The notes: generated by a model from the sequence alone, not told the origin. Shown: positions 1 to 10,185, counted from the stretch's first letter. The stretch is 64,000 nucleotides of DNA from Lysobacterales bacterium 66-474 (GCA_001899805.1 MKWP01000015.1:930001-994000); one strand, 5' to 3'. A program made the numbers and translations.

Positions 1-1141
1 TGCGCAGGCCGCCCATGTAGCGCATGTCCTGCTCGTGGTGCATCGCCACGATCACCGAGCCCGCGCCGAGGAACAGCAGCGCCTTGAAGAACGCATGGGT
101 CATCAGGTGGAAGATGCCGGCGGCGTAGGCCGACACGCCCAGCGCCACCACCATGTAGCCGAGCTGCGACAGCGTGGAATACGCAATCACCCGCTTGATG
201 TCGTTCTGCACGATGCCGATGAGGCCCATGAAGAACGCGGTGGTCGCGCCCACGATCAGCACCACCGACAGCGCGGTCGTGGACATCTCGTACAACGGCG
301 ACATCCGCGCCACCATGAAGATGCCGGCGGTGACCATGGTCGCCGCGTGGATCAGCGCCGAGATCGGGGTCGGGCCTTCCATCGAATCGGGCAGCCACAC
401 GTGCAACGGCACCTGCGCCGACTTGCCGCAGGCACCCACGAACAGCAGCAGGCAGATCAGCGTGGCCAGCGACCACGGATGGCCGCCGACGATTTCAATC
501 GTGCGGCCGGCGAGGTCCGGAGCCTGCGCGAACACGGCCGAGTAATCCAGCGTGTGGAACGCGTACAACACTGCAGCGATGCCGAGGATGAAACCGAAAT
601 CGCCCACGCGATTGACGATGAACGCCTTCAGCGCGGCGAAACTGGCGCTCGGTCGCTCGAACCAGAATCCGATCAGCAGGTACGACACCAGCCCCACCAG
701 TTCCCAGCCGATGAAGAGCTGCAGGAAGTTGTTGGCCAGCACCAGCATCAGCATCGAGAAGGTGAACAGCGCGATGTAGGCGAAGAAACGCTGGAACCCC
801 GGATCGTCGCGCATGTAGCCGATGGTGTAGACGTGCACCATCAGCGACACGAAGGTCACGGTCACCAGCATCAGCGCGGTCAGGCGATCGACCAGGAAGC
901 CGATGCCGATGCTGAGCTTGCCAACCTCGAGCCAGGTGTAGACGTCGTGGTTGAACACCGGCGCCCCGCCCCACACGAGTTGCCAGAACACCACGCACGA
1001 CAGCGCAAAGGAAATCGCCACCGACAGGATCGCGATCGCGGCGGCGCCGGCGCGCCCGACCTGCTTGCGGCCGAGCCCCGCGATCAGCGCGCCGACCAGC
1101 GGCGCCGCGGCCAGCACGATCAGGAGGTTCTGGCTGATCAC
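1..1141 (-). CDS. nuoL: NADH-quinone oxidoreductase subunit L (partial, N-terminal part)
   Basis: Antiporter-like proton-pumping membrane subunit of complex I. Translating the minus strand from the GTG at 1139-1141 gives VISQNLLIVLAAAPLVGALI and then a long run of hydrophobic helices, including the conserved stretches IGWELVGLVSYLLIGFW and LHVWLPDSMEGPTPISALIHAA. The GTG start is chosen because GAGGTG lies 5 bp upstream and no in-frame ATG fits the family N-terminus. About 380 codons are visible; the rest of the gene (family length about 600-700 residues) and presumably nuoM and nuoN lie beyond base 1. The next gene upstream, nuoK, ends about 96 bp away. Confidence 0.95.
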   Translation of the reverse strand, partial: MISQNLLIVLAAAPLVGALIAGLGRKQVGRAGAAAIAILSVAISFALSCVVFWQLVWGGAPVFNHDVYTWLEVGKLSIGIGFLVDRLTALMLVTVTFVSLMVHVYTIGYMRDDPGFQRFFAYIALFTFSMLMLVLANNFLQLFIGWELVGLVSYLLIGFWFERPSASFAALKAFIVNRVGDFGFILGIAAVLYAFHTLDYSAVFAQAPDLAGRTIEIVGGHPWSLATLICLLLFVGACGKSAQVPLHVWLPDSMEGPTPISALIHAATMVTAGIFMVARMSPLYEMSTTALSVVLIVGATTAFFMGLIGIVQNDIKRVIAYSTLSQLGYMVVALGVSAYAAGIFHLMTHAFFKALLFLGAGSVIVAMHHEQDMRYMGGLR

Positions 1142-1236
1142 GGCTGCACCTCGCGAATGCGAATGACGTTTGCCTGCCCGGCCGCACCGGAAGGGGTGCG
1201 GCATCGTTTGCGGCGATGTGGCATCGAACGGCCCCT

Positions 1237-1548
1237 CTAGTAGCGCAGCGTATTGATTTCGTCGACGTTGATCGTGCGACGGGTGCGGAACATCAGCACG
1301 ACGATGGCCAGACCGATCGCCGATTCGGCCGCCGCCACCGTCAGGATGAAGAACACGAAGACCTGTCCCCCGGGATTGCCGAGGAAGCGCGAGAACGCGA
1401 CGAAATTGGTGTTGACCGCGAGCAGCATCAGCTCGATGCACATCAGCAGCACGATCACGTTCTTGCGGTTGATGAAGATGCCCGCGATCGCGATGCAGAA
1501 CAGCACCGTCGCGAACACGATGTACCAGGACAGCGGGATGGCCATCAT
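1237..1548 (-). CDS. nuoK: NADH-quinone oxidoreductase subunit K
   Basis: Small membrane subunit of complex I, 103 residues, close to the usual ~100. Three hydrophobic helices are visible (about residues 5-25, 30-50 and 62-87), with the conserved Glu in [11 protein letters not shown] in helix 2 and a second in [11 protein letters not shown], both part of the family's membrane proton path. The ATG at 1548 overlaps the nuoJ stop in an ATGA junction, so the two are translationally coupled; a second ATG follows immediately at 1545. Confidence 0.97.
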   Translation of the reverse strand: MMAIPLSWYIVFATVLFCIAIAGIFINRKNVIVLLMCIELMLLAVNTNFVAFSRFLGNPGGQVFVFFILTVAAAESAIGLAIVVLMFRTRRTINVDEINTLRY

Positions 1549-2183
1549 GCCTGCGAATCCTCCCCGACCGTGGTGGGCCCGGGCGCCGTCGTCGACGCCG
1601 CCATCTTGACCATGCGTACGCGTCCCGCCGCGCGCACCGCGGATTGCGCGGCCGGGTTCTGGCGCCTGGAGAAGGTGCGCACGCGCAGCGCCAGCACCAC
1701 CGCGGCGACCAGGCCGACCGTCAGGATCAGCGCCGCGATCTCGAACGGCAGCAGGAAGTGCGTGAACAGGGCCGTGCCCAGCCACTCGATGTTCGACATG
1801 CCCGCCGGATTCGGGCCGGCCGGCACCTGCAGTGTCTTGATGCCGATGATGCCGAGCATTTCGAGCAGCATGATCACCGCCGCGCCGATGCCGATCGGCA
1901 GGTACTTGATGAAGCCTTCGCGCATCGGTTCGAGGTCGATGTCCAGCATCATCACCACGAACAGGAACAGCACCATCACCGCGCCGACGTACACCACCAC
2001 CAGCGCCAGCGCGAGGAACTCGGCTTCGGCCAGCATCCACAGGCAGGCGGCGGAAAAGAACGTCAGCACCAGCGCCAGCACCGCGTGCACGGTGTTCTTC
2101 ACCGACACCACCGCCAGCGCGGCGCCCACCGCGACGACGGCGAAGGCGATGAAGCAGACCATCTGGAGGATTGCGTGATTCAT
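1545..2183 (-). CDS. nuoJ: NADH-quinone oxidoreductase subunit J
   Basis: Membrane subunit of complex I, 212 residues with five predicted helices. The conserved segment [20 protein letters not shown] near residues 55-75 is the family hallmark. The start is the ATG at 2183 ([11 protein letters not shown]), with AGGAATCA about 9 bp upstream; an in-frame GTG two codons earlier is too close to that ribosome site. The C-terminus carries a hydrophilic tail of about 45 residues. It overlaps nuoK by 4 bp. Confidence 0.96.
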   Translation of the reverse strand: MNHAILQMVCFIAFAVVAVGAALAVVSVKNTVHAVLALVLTFFSAACLWMLAEAEFLALALVVVYVGAVMVLFLFVVMMLDIDLEPMREGFIKYLPIGIGAAVIMLLEMLGIIGIKTLQVPAGPNPAGMSNIEWLGTALFTHFLLPFEIAALILTVGLVAAVVLALRVRTFSRRQNPAAQSAVRAAGRVRMVKMAASTTAPGPTTVGEDSQA

Positions 2184-2201
2184 GGGCACTGATTCCTGAC
2201 G

Positions 2202-2693
2202 CTACCGGTATGCCGCGTCCTGCGCGCGATTGGCCGCGATGGATTTCTCGAAACGGTCGCCCATCGCCAGCAACTGCGGCTTGGTGATCACGTTCTCGCC
2301 GCGGCGTTCCATGTGGTACTCGAGGATGTCGGTCAGCACGATCGAATCGACCGGGCAGCTTTCCTCGCAGAACCCGCAGTAGATGCACTTGAACAGGTCG
2401 ATGTCGTAGCGCGTGGTGCGGCGCTGGCCGTCCGACGCGCGCGGCGCCGAGTCGATCGTGATCGCGAGCGCCGGGCACACCGCCTCGCACAATTTGCACG
2501 CGATGCAGCGCTCCTCGCCGTTCGGGTAGCGGCGCAGCGCGTGCAGCCCGCGAAAACGCACCGAACGCGGGATGGTTTCCATCGGGAACCGCAGCGTGTA
2601 CTTCGGCTTGAACAGGTACTTCAGCGTCACCCACAGGCCGGCCGCGAGTTCCAGCAGCAACAGGCTCTTGAGATATTCGGTCACTCTCTTCAT
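2202..2693 (-). CDS. nuoI: NADH-quinone oxidoreductase subunit I
   Basis: Peripheral-arm ferredoxin-like subunit carrying two [4Fe-4S] clusters that pass electrons towards NuoB. It has 163 residues. Two CxxCxxCxxxCP motifs are visible: C63/C66/C69/C73 ([12 protein letters not shown]) and C103/C106/C109/C113 ([12 protein letters not shown]). The N-terminal helix (residues 5-28) anchors it to the membrane arm. It starts one base before the nuoH stop codon, consistent with coupled translation. Confidence 0.98.
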   Translation of the reverse strand: MKRVTEYLKSLLLLELAAGLWVTLKYLFKPKYTLRFPMETIPRSVRFRGLHALRRYPNGEERCIACKLCEAVCPALAITIDSAPRASDGQRRTTRYDIDLFKCIYCGFCEESCPVDSIVLTDILEYHMERRGENVITKPQLLAMGDRFEKSIAANRAQDAAYR

Positions 2694-2694
2694 C

Positions 2695-3723
2695 TCAATG
2701 CCCTATCGTCACCACGTTGAAGTATTTGAAGAGGCCGGCCACGAAGATCCATGCGATCGAAATCGGGATGAACACCTTCCAGCCCAGCCGCATGATCTGG
2801 TCGTAGCGATAGCGCGGGAAGGTTGCGCGCAGCCAGATCAATGACGTCGCGAAGATGAAGAACTTCAGGAACAGCCACCACCAACCCGGCTGGGAGAACC
2901 AGCCGAGGTGCCAACCCTGGAACGGGCTGAGCCAGCCGCCCAGGAACAGGATCGGCGCGAGGAACGACAGCAGGATCATGTTGGCGTATTCGGCCAGGAA
3001 GAACAGCGCGAACGCCGAACCCGAATACTCCACGTGGAAACCCGCGACGATTTCCGATTCGCCTTCGGCGACGTCGAACGGCAGGCGGTTGGTTTCGGCC
3101 ACGCCCGAGATGTAATACACGAAGAACATCGGCAGCAGCGGCAGCCAGAACCAGTCGAACAGGCCCTTGCCGCCCGCCTGCGCTTCGACGATCGCGGTGA
3201 AGTTCAGGCTGCCGGCAAGGATCAGCACGCACACCAGCGCCATGCCCATGCAGATTTCGTAGGAGATCATCTGCGCGGCCGAACGCATCGCGCCCAGCAA
3301 GGCGTAGCGCGAGTTGGACGCCCACCCGGCCAGGATGATCCCGTACACGCCCAGCGATGTCATCGCCAGCAGGAACAACACCCCCGCGTTGGCGTTGGAG
3401 AGCACCGCGCCGTTGTCGAACGGGATGATCGCCCACACCGCCAGCGCCGGGATCACCGCCAGCAGCGGCGCGGTGAAATACAGGAAACGGTTGGCGTTGG
3501 TCGGGATGATGATCTCCTTGATCAGGAGCTTGGTCACATCCGCGAACGCCTGCAGCAGGCCGAACGGACCGATCTTGTTCGGCCCCATGCGCACGTGCAT
3601 CCAGCCGATCACCTTGCGTTCCCACCACACGTACATCGCCACCGCGATGATCAGCGGCACCGCGATCACCAGGATCTTCGCGAGCGTCCACAGCAGGATC
3701 ATCGGATCGGAGGACATGCTCAT
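2695..3723 (-). CDS. nuoH: NADH-quinone oxidoreductase subunit H
   Basis: Membrane subunit that forms much of the quinone-binding chamber at the junction with NuoB/NuoD. It has 342 residues and about eight helices. The family signatures [21 protein letters not shown] (about residues 30-50, only part quoted) and [23 protein letters not shown]-type loops are readable. The ATG at 3723 overlaps the nuoG stop (ATGA); reading further upstream in this frame only runs into nuoG. Confidence 0.97.
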   Translation of the reverse strand: MSMSSDPMILLWTLAKILVIAVPLIIAVAMYVWWERKVIGWMHVRMGPNKIGPFGLLQAFADVTKLLIKEIIIPTNANRFLYFTAPLLAVIPALAVWAIIPFDNGAVLSNANAGVLFLLAMTSLGVYGIILAGWASNSRYALLGAMRSAAQMISYEICMGMALVCVLILAGSLNFTAIVEAQAGGKGLFDWFWLPLLPMFFVYYISGVAETNRLPFDVAEGESEIVAGFHVEYSGSAFALFFLAEYANMILLSFLAPILFLGGWLSPFQGWHLGWFSQPGWWWLFLKFFIFATSLIWLRATFPRYRYDQIMRLGWKVFIPISIAWIFVAGLFKYFNVVTIGH

Positions 3724-6125
3724 GCGGTCACCGCCTTGATGGAGAGGGCCGCGCCGTGCGGTGGCAGCGCCGCAGTCGCGGCGAAACCGGCTTCGATCCA
3801 CGCGCAGCCTTTCGGCACCGCGGCATCGATGACCACCGGCAGCGTCACGCCATCCACGTCAGCCTTGACGCCACCGAGCAAGCCCAGCGCGCGCGCATCG
3901 TCCGCGCATATGCGCAAGGCCGGCGCGCGGTTCAACGGGTGCGCCTGCAGCGCCTTGGCCCGGCGCACCACCGCGTCGGTGCGATAGATGCCTACCGTGG
4001 CGACGCGTGCCAATACACCTTCCGGTGCAGTCGTACGCGCCGGTAGCCGTTGCCCCGGTCCCCGGTCCCCGGTCCCTTGTCCCGACAAGTCACCGGCGAT
4101 GCGCGCATGCACATCCTTGAGGTCGACGAAATCGAAGCCGGCGACGCCCAACGCCGCGCCCAGTGCGCGCAGCACCTTCCAGCCCGGTCGCGCCTCGCCC
4201 GGCAACGCCGAACCCGCGGCGAGCGCTTGCACGATGCCATCGACATTCACCCAGGTACCGTCGATTTCGGGAGGCAGGCCCAGCGGCAAGACCGCATCGG
4301 CCGTGCGCTTGACCCCATCGCAGGCAAACGCGCCGGCGTAGACATAAAACTCCGCGTTCTCGCGGGCCTTGTCGTAAGCAGCCGGCACGGACGCGTCCTG
4401 CGAACCCGTCTGCCAGGTGATCAGCGCCTTCGGTGCATGGTCGAATATCGCTTTCGCACCGCTCGAAGACTGCGCTCCCACGCGCGCCAGGCCCACGGCA
4501 TTCGCGCCCGACGGCAATTCGTTGTATGCGCTGTTGGTGGCTTCGGCAATGGCACGCGCCAGCACGCGCAGCCACGATGCCTGCGGATGTTGCGTGACCG
4601 CATCTCCGACAACGACGACCGAGGAAGGTGCGTCACGCAGGGCCGCCACCCATTGGCGCGCGTCTTCCTTGTCGTCCGCGGCAGCGATGGCCTCGGCCAG
4701 CGCGCGGTCGTCGCCCTGCACGCCCGCGGCCTTCGCGGTGCACAGCATTGCATCGACGAAATCCTGCGGCGCGAATACCTTCTCGCCTGCAAGCTCGAAG
4801 TTGTACTCGAAGCGCACCGGATTGATCGCGAAGATCTTCGCGCCGTGCACTTCGGAAATGTCGTAGTGCGCCGGATTCGATGCCGGATGCTTCGAGGCAT
4901 CGTGACGGCTGGCATGGCGCAACCGATGGTTCAGCAGCGGCATCTCGTGGCGCACGTTGCTGCCGATGATCAACGCCGCCGACACCCTGGCGACGTCTTC
5001 GACGGACATTTCGAAGGTGGCGCCGGACGGACCGCCGTCGCTGAAATCCTGCACGCGCAGGCGATGGTCGATGCGATCGCTGCCGAGGCCGCGCACGAGT
5101 TGCGCCAGCAACGCGCCTTCCTCGCACGAGGTCATCGGCGCGACCAGCGCACCGATATCGCTGCCGGCCTTCTTCAAGCCGTCGGCGACGAACGCGATGG
5201 CCTCGTCCCAGCCCACTTCGACCAGCTCGCCGCCCTTGCGGATGAGCGGTTTTTCGGCGCGATCGTCCGCGTACAGGCCCTGGTGGCTGTAACGGTCGCG
5301 ATCCGAAAGCCAGCATTCGTTGATGGCTTCGTTGTCGCGCGGCACCGCGCGCAACGCCTGGCCGCGCTTGGTGTGCAGCCACAGGTTGGAGCCGAGCGCG
5401 TCGTGATAGCCGATCGACGGCTTGGCGATCAGTTCCCACGCGCGCGCCTTGAACTGGAACACCTTGTCGGTGAGCGCGCCGACCGGGCACACGTCGATCA
5501 CGTTGCCCGACAGTTCGGATTCGATGGTACGACCGATGTAGGTGCCGATCACGTGGCTGTCGCCGCGGCTCATGTCACCCATTTCGTAGGTGCCCGCGAT
5601 CTCGCCCACGAAACGCACGCAGCGCGTGCAGTGGATGCAACGGGTCATCTCGGTGGCGACCAGCGGCCCGATGTTCTCGTCGGTGACGGTGCGCTTGCGC
5701 TCGGTGAAACGCGTCACCGAACGGCCGTAGCCCATCGAGATGTCCTGCAGCTCGCACTCGCCGCCCTGGTCGCAGATCGGGCAATCCAGCGGGTGGTTGA
5801 TCAGCAGGAACTCCATGGTGTTGCGCTGCCACTTCATCGCGTTGGGCGAGCGCGTGAACACCTTCATGCCCGGCGCGATCGGCGTCGCGCAAGCAGGCTG
5901 CGGCTTCGGCACCAGCTTGCCGCCCATCTCCACTTCCACCATGCACTGGCGGCAGTTGGCCGCGATCGGCAGCTTTTCGTGGTAGCAGAAGCGCGGCACC
6001 GGGATCTTCGCGGCGTCGGTGGCCTGGATGATCATCGAGCCCTTGGGCGCGCTGACCGGGTGGCCGTCGACCTCGAACTCCACCATCTCGACCGGTGGCG
6101 CGGTGTCTTTCGGTTGCGCGCTCAT
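3720..6125 (-). CDS. nuoG: NADH-quinone oxidoreductase subunit G
   Basis: Largest peripheral-arm subunit of complex I, 801 residues. The N-terminal [2Fe-2S] ferredoxin ligands are C47, C58, C61 and C79. A His/Cys-ligated [4Fe-4S] cluster follows (H111, C115, C118, C124), then a third with C163, C166, C169 and C213. The rest is a degenerate molybdopterin-oxidoreductase fold. The start at MSAQPKD (6125) is chosen because the frame upstream only translates a heptanucleotide array. Near the C-terminus, bases 4053-4083 encode a Gly/Pro-rich patch made by another heptanucleotide array, which looks like an expansion within the gene. Confidence 0.96.
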   Translation of the reverse strand: MSAQPKDTAPPVEMVEFEVDGHPVSAPKGSMIIQATDAAKIPVPRFCYHEKLPIAANCRQCMVEVEMGGKLVPKPQPACATPIAPGMKVFTRSPNAMKWQRNTMEFLLINHPLDCPICDQGGECELQDISMGYGRSVTRFTERKRTVTDENIGPLVATEMTRCIHCTRCVRFVGEIAGTYEMGDMSRGDSHVIGTYIGRTIESELSGNVIDVCPVGALTDKVFQFKARAWELIAKPSIGYHDALGSNLWLHTKRGQALRAVPRDNEAINECWLSDRDRYSHQGLYADDRAEKPLIRKGGELVEVGWDEAIAFVADGLKKAGSDIGALVAPMTSCEEGALLAQLVRGLGSDRIDHRLRVQDFSDGGPSGATFEMSVEDVARVSAALIIGSNVRHEMPLLNHRLRHASRHDASKHPASNPAHYDISEVHGAKIFAINPVRFEYNFELAGEKVFAPQDFVDAMLCTAKAAGVQGDDRALAEAIAAADDKEDARQWVAALRDAPSSVVVVGDAVTQHPQASWLRVLARAIAEATNSAYNELPSGANAVGLARVGAQSSSGAKAIFDHAPKALITWQTGSQDASVPAAYDKARENAEFYVYAGAFACDGVKRTADAVLPLGLPPEIDGTWVNVDGIVQALAAGSALPGEARPGWKVLRALGAALGVAGFDFVDLKDVHARIAGDLSGQGTGDRGPGQRLPARTTAPEGVLARVATVGIYRTDAVVRRAKALQAHPLNRAPALRICADDARALGLLGGVKADVDGVTLPVVIDAAVPKGCAWIEAGFAATAALPPHGAALSIKAVTA
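4053..4083 (-). repeat. GGGGACC heptanucleotide array inside nuoG
   Basis: Three GGGGACC units plus a degenerate one on the nuoG coding strand, seen on the plus strand as CCCCGGT repeats at 4053-4076 and a final CCC at 4081-4083. It encodes the segment reading roughly [10 protein letters not shown]. Four G-runs with short loops fit an intramolecular G-quadruplex pattern in the non-template strand. Confidence 0.75.
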
Positions 6126-6138
6126 GCGAAAGCTCCAC

Positions 6139-6167
6139 GGGGCTCGGGACTCGGGACTCGGGACTCG
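6139..6167 (+). repeat. GGGACTC heptanucleotide array, copy A of an inverted pair
   Basis: GGGGCTC followed by three GGGACTC units on the plus strand, starting 14 bp upstream of the nuoG start codon in the nuoF-nuoG gap. It is the mirror of the array at 6262-6293. On the minus-strand mRNA it reads as C-rich repeats. Confidence 0.85.
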
Positions 6168-6261
6168 AAACAGCAGGAAATCCGGAGACGACCAGCTTGA
6201 GTCGCGGTCACCGCCAGCCGCGGGGTATGAAAGAGCAGAACGCAACAGGTCGCGGGTTTTA

Positions 6262-6293
6262 CCCGAGTCCCGAGTCCCGAGTCCCGAGTCCCG
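6262..6293 (-). repeat. GGGACTC heptanucleotide array, copy B of an inverted pair
   Basis: CCCGAGT repeated four times plus CCCG on the plus strand, so GGGACTC on the minus strand, ending 5 bp before the nuoF stop codon. With 6139-6167 it forms an inverted pair whose arms (about 29 bp) could base-pair in the nuoF-nuoG transcript around a loop of about 94 nt. Confidence 0.85.
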
Positions 6294-6297
6294 ATAG

Positions 6298-7611
6298 TCA
6301 TGCCGCCACCTTTTCAGCGTCGTCGAGCATCGAATGCCCATGCTCGACGTAGTACTCGAACTCGTCCCAGTAATTCGCGAGGAACGCCTGCACCGGCCAC
6401 GCCGCGGCTTCGCCGAACGCGCAGATGGTATGGCCCTCGATCTGGCCCGCGATGGCCTTCAGGCGATGCAGGTCTTCCGGCGTGCCGCCGCCCGCGACGA
6501 TGCGGGAAAGTACGCGGTGCATCCAGCCGGTGCCTTCGCGGCACGGCGTGCACTGACCGCAGGATTCCATGTGGTAGAACTGCGAGATGCGCTCGCAGGC
6601 GCGCACCATGCAGGTGGTTTCGTCCATCACGATCACGGCGCCCGACCCCAGGCCCGAGCCCGCGTTGCGGATCGAGTCGTAGTCCATGGTGCAGGCCATC
6701 ATCGCGTCGGCCTTCAGCACCTTCATCGACGAGCCGCCCGGGATCACCGCTTTCAACTTGTGGCCGTTGCGCACGCCGCCCGCCATTTCGAGCAGGTCGG
6801 CGAACGGCGTGCCGAGGCGGATTTCGTAGTTGCCCGGCTTGTTGACGTGGCCCGACACCGAAAAGATCTTCGGACCGCCGTTGTTGGGCTTGCCGAGGTT
6901 GAGGAACCAGTCGGCGCCGCGGCGCAATATCGCCGGTACCGACGCATAGGTTTCGGTATTGTTGATGGTGCTGGGGCGCCCGTACAGGCCAAAGCCGGCT
7001 GGGAACGGCGGCTTGTAACGCGGCCAGCCCTTCTTGCCTTCCAGCGATTCCATCAACGCGGTTTCCTCGCCGCAGATGTAGGCGCCGGCGCCGAGTGCGT
7101 TGTGGATCGTGACGTCGATGCCGGTGCCGCGGATGTTCTTGCCGAGCAGGCCGGCGGCTTCCGCCTCGTGCAACGCCTGTTCGATGTGCTCGAACGGCTC
7201 GTGGTGGAACTCGCCGCGGAGGTAGTTGTAGGCGACCGTCGAGCCCGTCGCGTAGCAGGCGATCGCCATGCCTTCCAGCACCGCGTGCGGGTTGAATCTC
7301 AAAATATCGCGATCCTTGCAGGTGCCGGGTTCGGATTCGTCCGAATTGCACAGGATGTATTTCTGGCCGGGCGCGTTGCGCGGCATGAACGACCACTTCA
7401 TGCCGGTCGGGAAGCCCGCGCCGCCGCGTCCGCGCAGCGAACTCTTCTTCAGCTCGTCCACGATCGCCGCCGGGTCGGTCTTCTCGGCCAGGATTTTTTC
7501 CCACGCCTGCCAGCCGCCGGTCTGGCGGTAGCTGTCGATCGACCACGGCGTATCGAAATGCAGCGTGGTGTAGACGACCTGGTGTTCTTGTGGTGCGGGT
7601 CCGTATGCCAT
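6298..7611 (-). CDS. nuoF: NADH-quinone oxidoreductase subunit F (NADH-binding)
   Basis: Flavoprotein subunit that oxidises NADH with FMN and passes electrons to a [4Fe-4S] cluster. It has 437 residues. The nucleotide-binding glycine loop [10 protein letters not shown] is at 61-70. The cluster ligands are C351, C354 and C357 (in [14 protein letters not shown]) and C397 (HTICAFGE). It follows nuoE after about 100 bp taken up almost wholly by a palindromic repeat, and it is followed by a 172-bp gap containing an inverted pair of heptanucleotide arrays. Confidence 0.98.
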   Translation of the reverse strand: MAYGPAPQEHQVVYTTLHFDTPWSIDSYRQTGGWQAWEKILAEKTDPAAIVDELKKSSLRGRGGAGFPTGMKWSFMPRNAPGQKYILCNSDESEPGTCKDRDILRFNPHAVLEGMAIACYATGSTVAYNYLRGEFHHEPFEHIEQALHEAEAAGLLGKNIRGTGIDVTIHNALGAGAYICGEETALMESLEGKKGWPRYKPPFPAGFGLYGRPSTINNTETYASVPAILRRGADWFLNLGKPNNGGPKIFSVSGHVNKPGNYEIRLGTPFADLLEMAGGVRNGHKLKAVIPGGSSMKVLKADAMMACTMDYDSIRNAGSGLGSGAVIVMDETTCMVRACERISQFYHMESCGQCTPCREGTGWMHRVLSRIVAGGGTPEDLHRLKAIAGQIEGHTICAFGEAAAWPVQAFLANYWDEFEYYVEHGHSMLDDAEKVAA

Positions 7612-7625
7612 GGTTCTTCGCTTTT

Positions 7626-7710
7626 GTAGGACGGGTCAGCGCCAACGTCGCGTAACCCGCCATCTGCAATTTTTGGCGGGTTACGCCGCTGCGCGGCCAA
7701 CCCGCCCTAC
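7626..7710. repeat. Palindromic repeat between nuoE and nuoF
   Basis: Imperfect inverted repeat with arms of about 37 bp. The left arm begins GTAGGACGGGT and ends GTAACCCGCCA; the right arm begins TGGCGGGTTACGCC and ends CCCGCCCTAC. It fills the nuoE-nuoF gap and ends 1 bp from the nuoE stop codon. This GTAGGGCGGGTT-type palindrome is a common dispersed intergenic repeat in proteobacteria (recalled, not searched). Confidence 0.7.
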
Positions 7711-7711
7711 G

Positions 7712-8239
7712 TCACTTCAATGCATCCAGAATTGCATCGACCTTCTCCGGCGTCAGCTTCTCGTGGTAGTGGCCATCGACCACCATCATCGGCGCGCCGC
7801 AGCACGCCGCGAGGCATTCCTCTTCCTTCTTGAGGTAGACGCGCCCGTCGGCGGTACTTTCGCCCAGCTTCACGCCCAGCTTCTTCTCGCAATGCTGCAC
7901 GATGCCGTCGGCGCCGTTGAGCCAGCACGAGATGTTGGTGCAGACCGCAACGTTGTGGCGTCCGACCAGTCTGGTTTCGAACATCGAGTAGAACGTCGCG
8001 ACTTCGTAGGCATACAGCGGCGGCTGGCCGAGGTACTTCGCGGTCGCCGCCATCAAGGCATCGGTGAGGTGGCCGCCGTTCTGTTCCTGCGCCGCCATCA
8101 GGCCCTGGATCAGCGCCGAGCGCTTGCGGTCCGGCGGGAACTTCGCGGTCCAATGGTCGATGTGCGCGCGCGTCTCGGCGGTCAGCACCTGCATCGGGTC
8201 GACATCCTTGACCTTGTCGAAATTGCCGGTGGCTTTCAT
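7712..8239 (-). CDS. nuoE: NADH-quinone oxidoreductase subunit E
   Basis: 24-kDa-type subunit of the NADH dehydrogenase module, 175 residues. It carries one [2Fe-2S] cluster; the ligands are visible as C100 and C105 (CTNISC) and C142 and C146 (CLAAC). It forms a module with NuoF and NuoG. The ATG at 8239 is preceded by GAGGG at a suitable distance. The frame stays open upstream, but there it only reads a repetitive element. It is separated from nuoD by about 670 bp, unusual for this operon. Confidence 0.96.
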   Translation of the reverse strand: MKATGNFDKVKDVDPMQVLTAETRAHIDHWTAKFPPDRKRSALIQGLMAAQEQNGGHLTDALMAATAKYLGQPPLYAYEVATFYSMFETRLVGRHNVAVCTNISCWLNGADGIVQHCEKKLGVKLGESTADGRVYLKKEEECLAACCGAPMMVVDGHYHEKLTPEKVDAILDALK

Positions 8240-8272
8240 GCCGCATCCCTCGTGTTCAGATCCGGCATCCAT

Positions 8273-8830
8273 GCCTTTTTCCGCTCGCCTCCCGGGCGAG
8301 CGTGCGACTTTCTCTTGCGTGGCCAAGAGAAAGTCACCAAAGAGAAGGCCACCCCGCGGACGCGCCCTTCGCGCATCCATGCGCTGCGGGGTTGCTCGCA
8401 GACGCCGGGGTTCGCCGACGGCCCATCCATGGACCCACGGCGAACTGCCCCGCATCCATGCGGGCCATCCTTCGGACCTTTCCGTCGCGCGCTCGCCGCG
8501 TCCGAGGGGCCCCATTGGCGCACATCGTGTGCGCTACAGTGCCGAGGCGAACCATTTGGTCGTGCTTCGAGCGAGGCCATGGATGGCCGGACGGCGAAGC
8601 GAAAACCGCGCCGTTGCATGACGCCGAGCATCGCAGCGCCAAGCGAGGGCAAGGCGCGCATGTCCGAGCACAGGGATGTGCGAGTTCGCGCCGGCCCGCT
8701 TGGCGCGAGAAGCGCAGGGAAGTTTCGGCAACACGACGTTGCCGAAACCGGCATGCCCGGCGCAATGGTTTTGGCCACTTTTGCCGAAACAAAAGTGGCA
8801 CGCTCGCCGCCGAGGCGAGCGGAAAAAGGC
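8273..8830. mobile_element. 558-bp inverted-repeat-bounded element between nuoE and nuoD
   Basis: The ends are imperfect inverted repeats of about 35-40 bp. The left begins GCCTTTTTCCGCTCGCCTC; the right ends GAGGCGAGCGGAAAAAGGC. Just inside each end is a perfect hairpin: left 8306-8316 with 8325-8335 (11-bp stem), right 8774-8783 with 8790-8799 (10-bp stem). Open frames inside are low-complexity and look non-genic. No transposase is present and no clear target duplication is seen. This looks like a non-autonomous (MITE-like) element or a compound intergenic repeat of the kind scattered in Xanthomonadales genomes. Confidence 0.6.
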
Positions 8831-8858
8831 CGAAGCGTCGCGGAAGCAAAGGCACTGG

Positions 8859-8878
8859 ATCCCGGCTTGTGCCGGGAT
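8859..8878. repeat. Short hairpin repeat ATCCCGGC-TTGT-GCCGGGAT
   Basis: Perfect 8-bp stem with a TTGT loop, located between the 558-bp element and the nuoD stop codon. The sequence CTGGATCCCGGCTTGTGCC is typical of a dispersed short palindrome family seen in many proteobacteria. It could pair in the nuoD-nuoE transcript. Confidence 0.6.
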
Positions 8879-8909
8879 GATGAGCAAAAAACGAACGAGG
8901 CTTTCGCGG

Positions 8910-10184
8910 TCATCGATCGACCTCCCCGAACACCAGGTCGTAGGTGCCGATCATCGCCACCACGTCCGGCAGCATGTGCCCGGCGGTGGTTTCGTTGATC
9001 GACGACAGGTGCGCGAAGCCCGGCGCGCGCAGGTGCACGCGGAACGGCTTGTTGGCGCCATCGGAAATCATGTAGCAGCCGAACTCGCCCTTGGGCGCCT
9101 CGACCGCGGCGTAGGTCTCGCCGGCCGGCACGCTGAAACCTTCGGTGAACAGCTTGAACCAATGGATCAACGCCTCCATCGATTCCTTCATGTCCTCGCG
9201 CTTGGGCGGCGCGACCTTGTAGTTCTCGATCATCACCGGGCCGGGATTCTTCTTCAGCCAGTCCACGCACTGCAGGATGATCCGCCCCGACTGGCGCATC
9301 TCGTTGACGCGCACGAGATAGCGGTCGTAGCAATCGCCATGCGTGCCGACCGGGATGTCGAAATCGACTTCCGCGTATTTCGCGTAAGGCTGCTTCTTGC
9401 GCAGATCCCACTCGATGCCCGAACCGCGCAGCATCGGCCCGGTCATGCCCAGTGCGTAGGCCTGCTCGGGGCTGACGATGCCGATGTCGACGGTGCGCTG
9501 CTTCCAGATGCGGTTGTCGGTGAGCAGTTCCTCGTACTCGTCGACCTTGTGCTGGAAGTCCCTGGCGAAAGCCTCGAGGTAATCGAGCATCGAACCCTCG
9601 CGCCAGGCGTTCATGCGCTTGAGGTCCTTGCCCTTGTGCCAGCGCGATTCCTTGTACTGGATCATCTTCGCGGGCAGGTCGCGGTACACGCCGCCCGGGC
9701 GGTAGTACGTGGCATGCATGCGCGTGCCCGACACCGCCTCGTAGACGTCCATCAACTCCTCGCGCTCGCGGAACGCGTACAGGAACACCGCCATCGCACC
9801 GAGATCCAGCGCGTTGGAGCCGATCCACATCAGATGGTTGAGGATGCGGGTGACTTCATCGAACAGCGTGCGGATCCACAACGCGCGCTCGGGCGGCGTA
9901 ACGCCCACCAGTTGCTCGATCGCGCGCACGTAGGCGTGCTCGTTGCACATCATCGACACGTAGTCGAGGCGATCCATGTAACCGATCGAGTGGTTGAACG
10001 GCTTGGACTCGGCCAGCTTCTCGGTGCCGCGGTGCAGCAGCCCGACGTGCGGATCGATGCGGATGATGGTTTCGCCTTCCATCTCCATCACCAGGCGCAA
10101 CACGCCGTGCGCAGCCGGATGCTGCGGACCGAAGTTCATCGTGTAGCTGCGGATTTCGCCGGCCTGGTCGATTGAATCAGCCAC
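8910..10184 (-). CDS. nuoD: NADH-quinone oxidoreductase subunit D
   Basis: 49-kDa-type subunit of complex I that, with NuoB, forms the quinone reduction site. It has 424 residues, a normal length for the stand-alone (not NuoCD-fused) form. Conserved family segments include [15 protein letters not shown] near the N-terminus, [14 protein letters not shown], and the C-terminal [18 protein letters not shown]. It starts one base after the nuoC stop codon. Confidence 0.98.
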   Translation of the reverse strand: MADSIDQAGEIRSYTMNFGPQHPAAHGVLRLVMEMEGETIIRIDPHVGLLHRGTEKLAESKPFNHSIGYMDRLDYVSMMCNEHAYVRAIEQLVGVTPPERALWIRTLFDEVTRILNHLMWIGSNALDLGAMAVFLYAFREREELMDVYEAVSGTRMHATYYRPGGVYRDLPAKMIQYKESRWHKGKDLKRMNAWREGSMLDYLEAFARDFQHKVDEYEELLTDNRIWKQRTVDIGIVSPEQAYALGMTGPMLRGSGIEWDLRKKQPYAKYAEVDFDIPVGTHGDCYDRYLVRVNEMRQSGRIILQCVDWLKKNPGPVMIENYKVAPPKREDMKESMEALIHWFKLFTEGFSVPAGETYAAVEAPKGEFGCYMISDGANKPFRVHLRAPGFAHLSSINETTAGHMLPDVVAMIGTYDLVFGEVDR

Positions 10185-10185
10185 G

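Noticed and set aside
4050-6200. Plus-strand open frame of 716 codons opposite nuoG
   Set aside because: His/Arg/Asp-rich antisense translation typical of GC-rich shadow frames; nuoG on the other strand has all cluster ligands.
8236-9828. Minus-strand frame of 530 codons reading through the 558-bp element and part of nuoD in another frame
   Set aside because: It mixes out-of-frame nuoD with repeat sequence; no recognisable domain.
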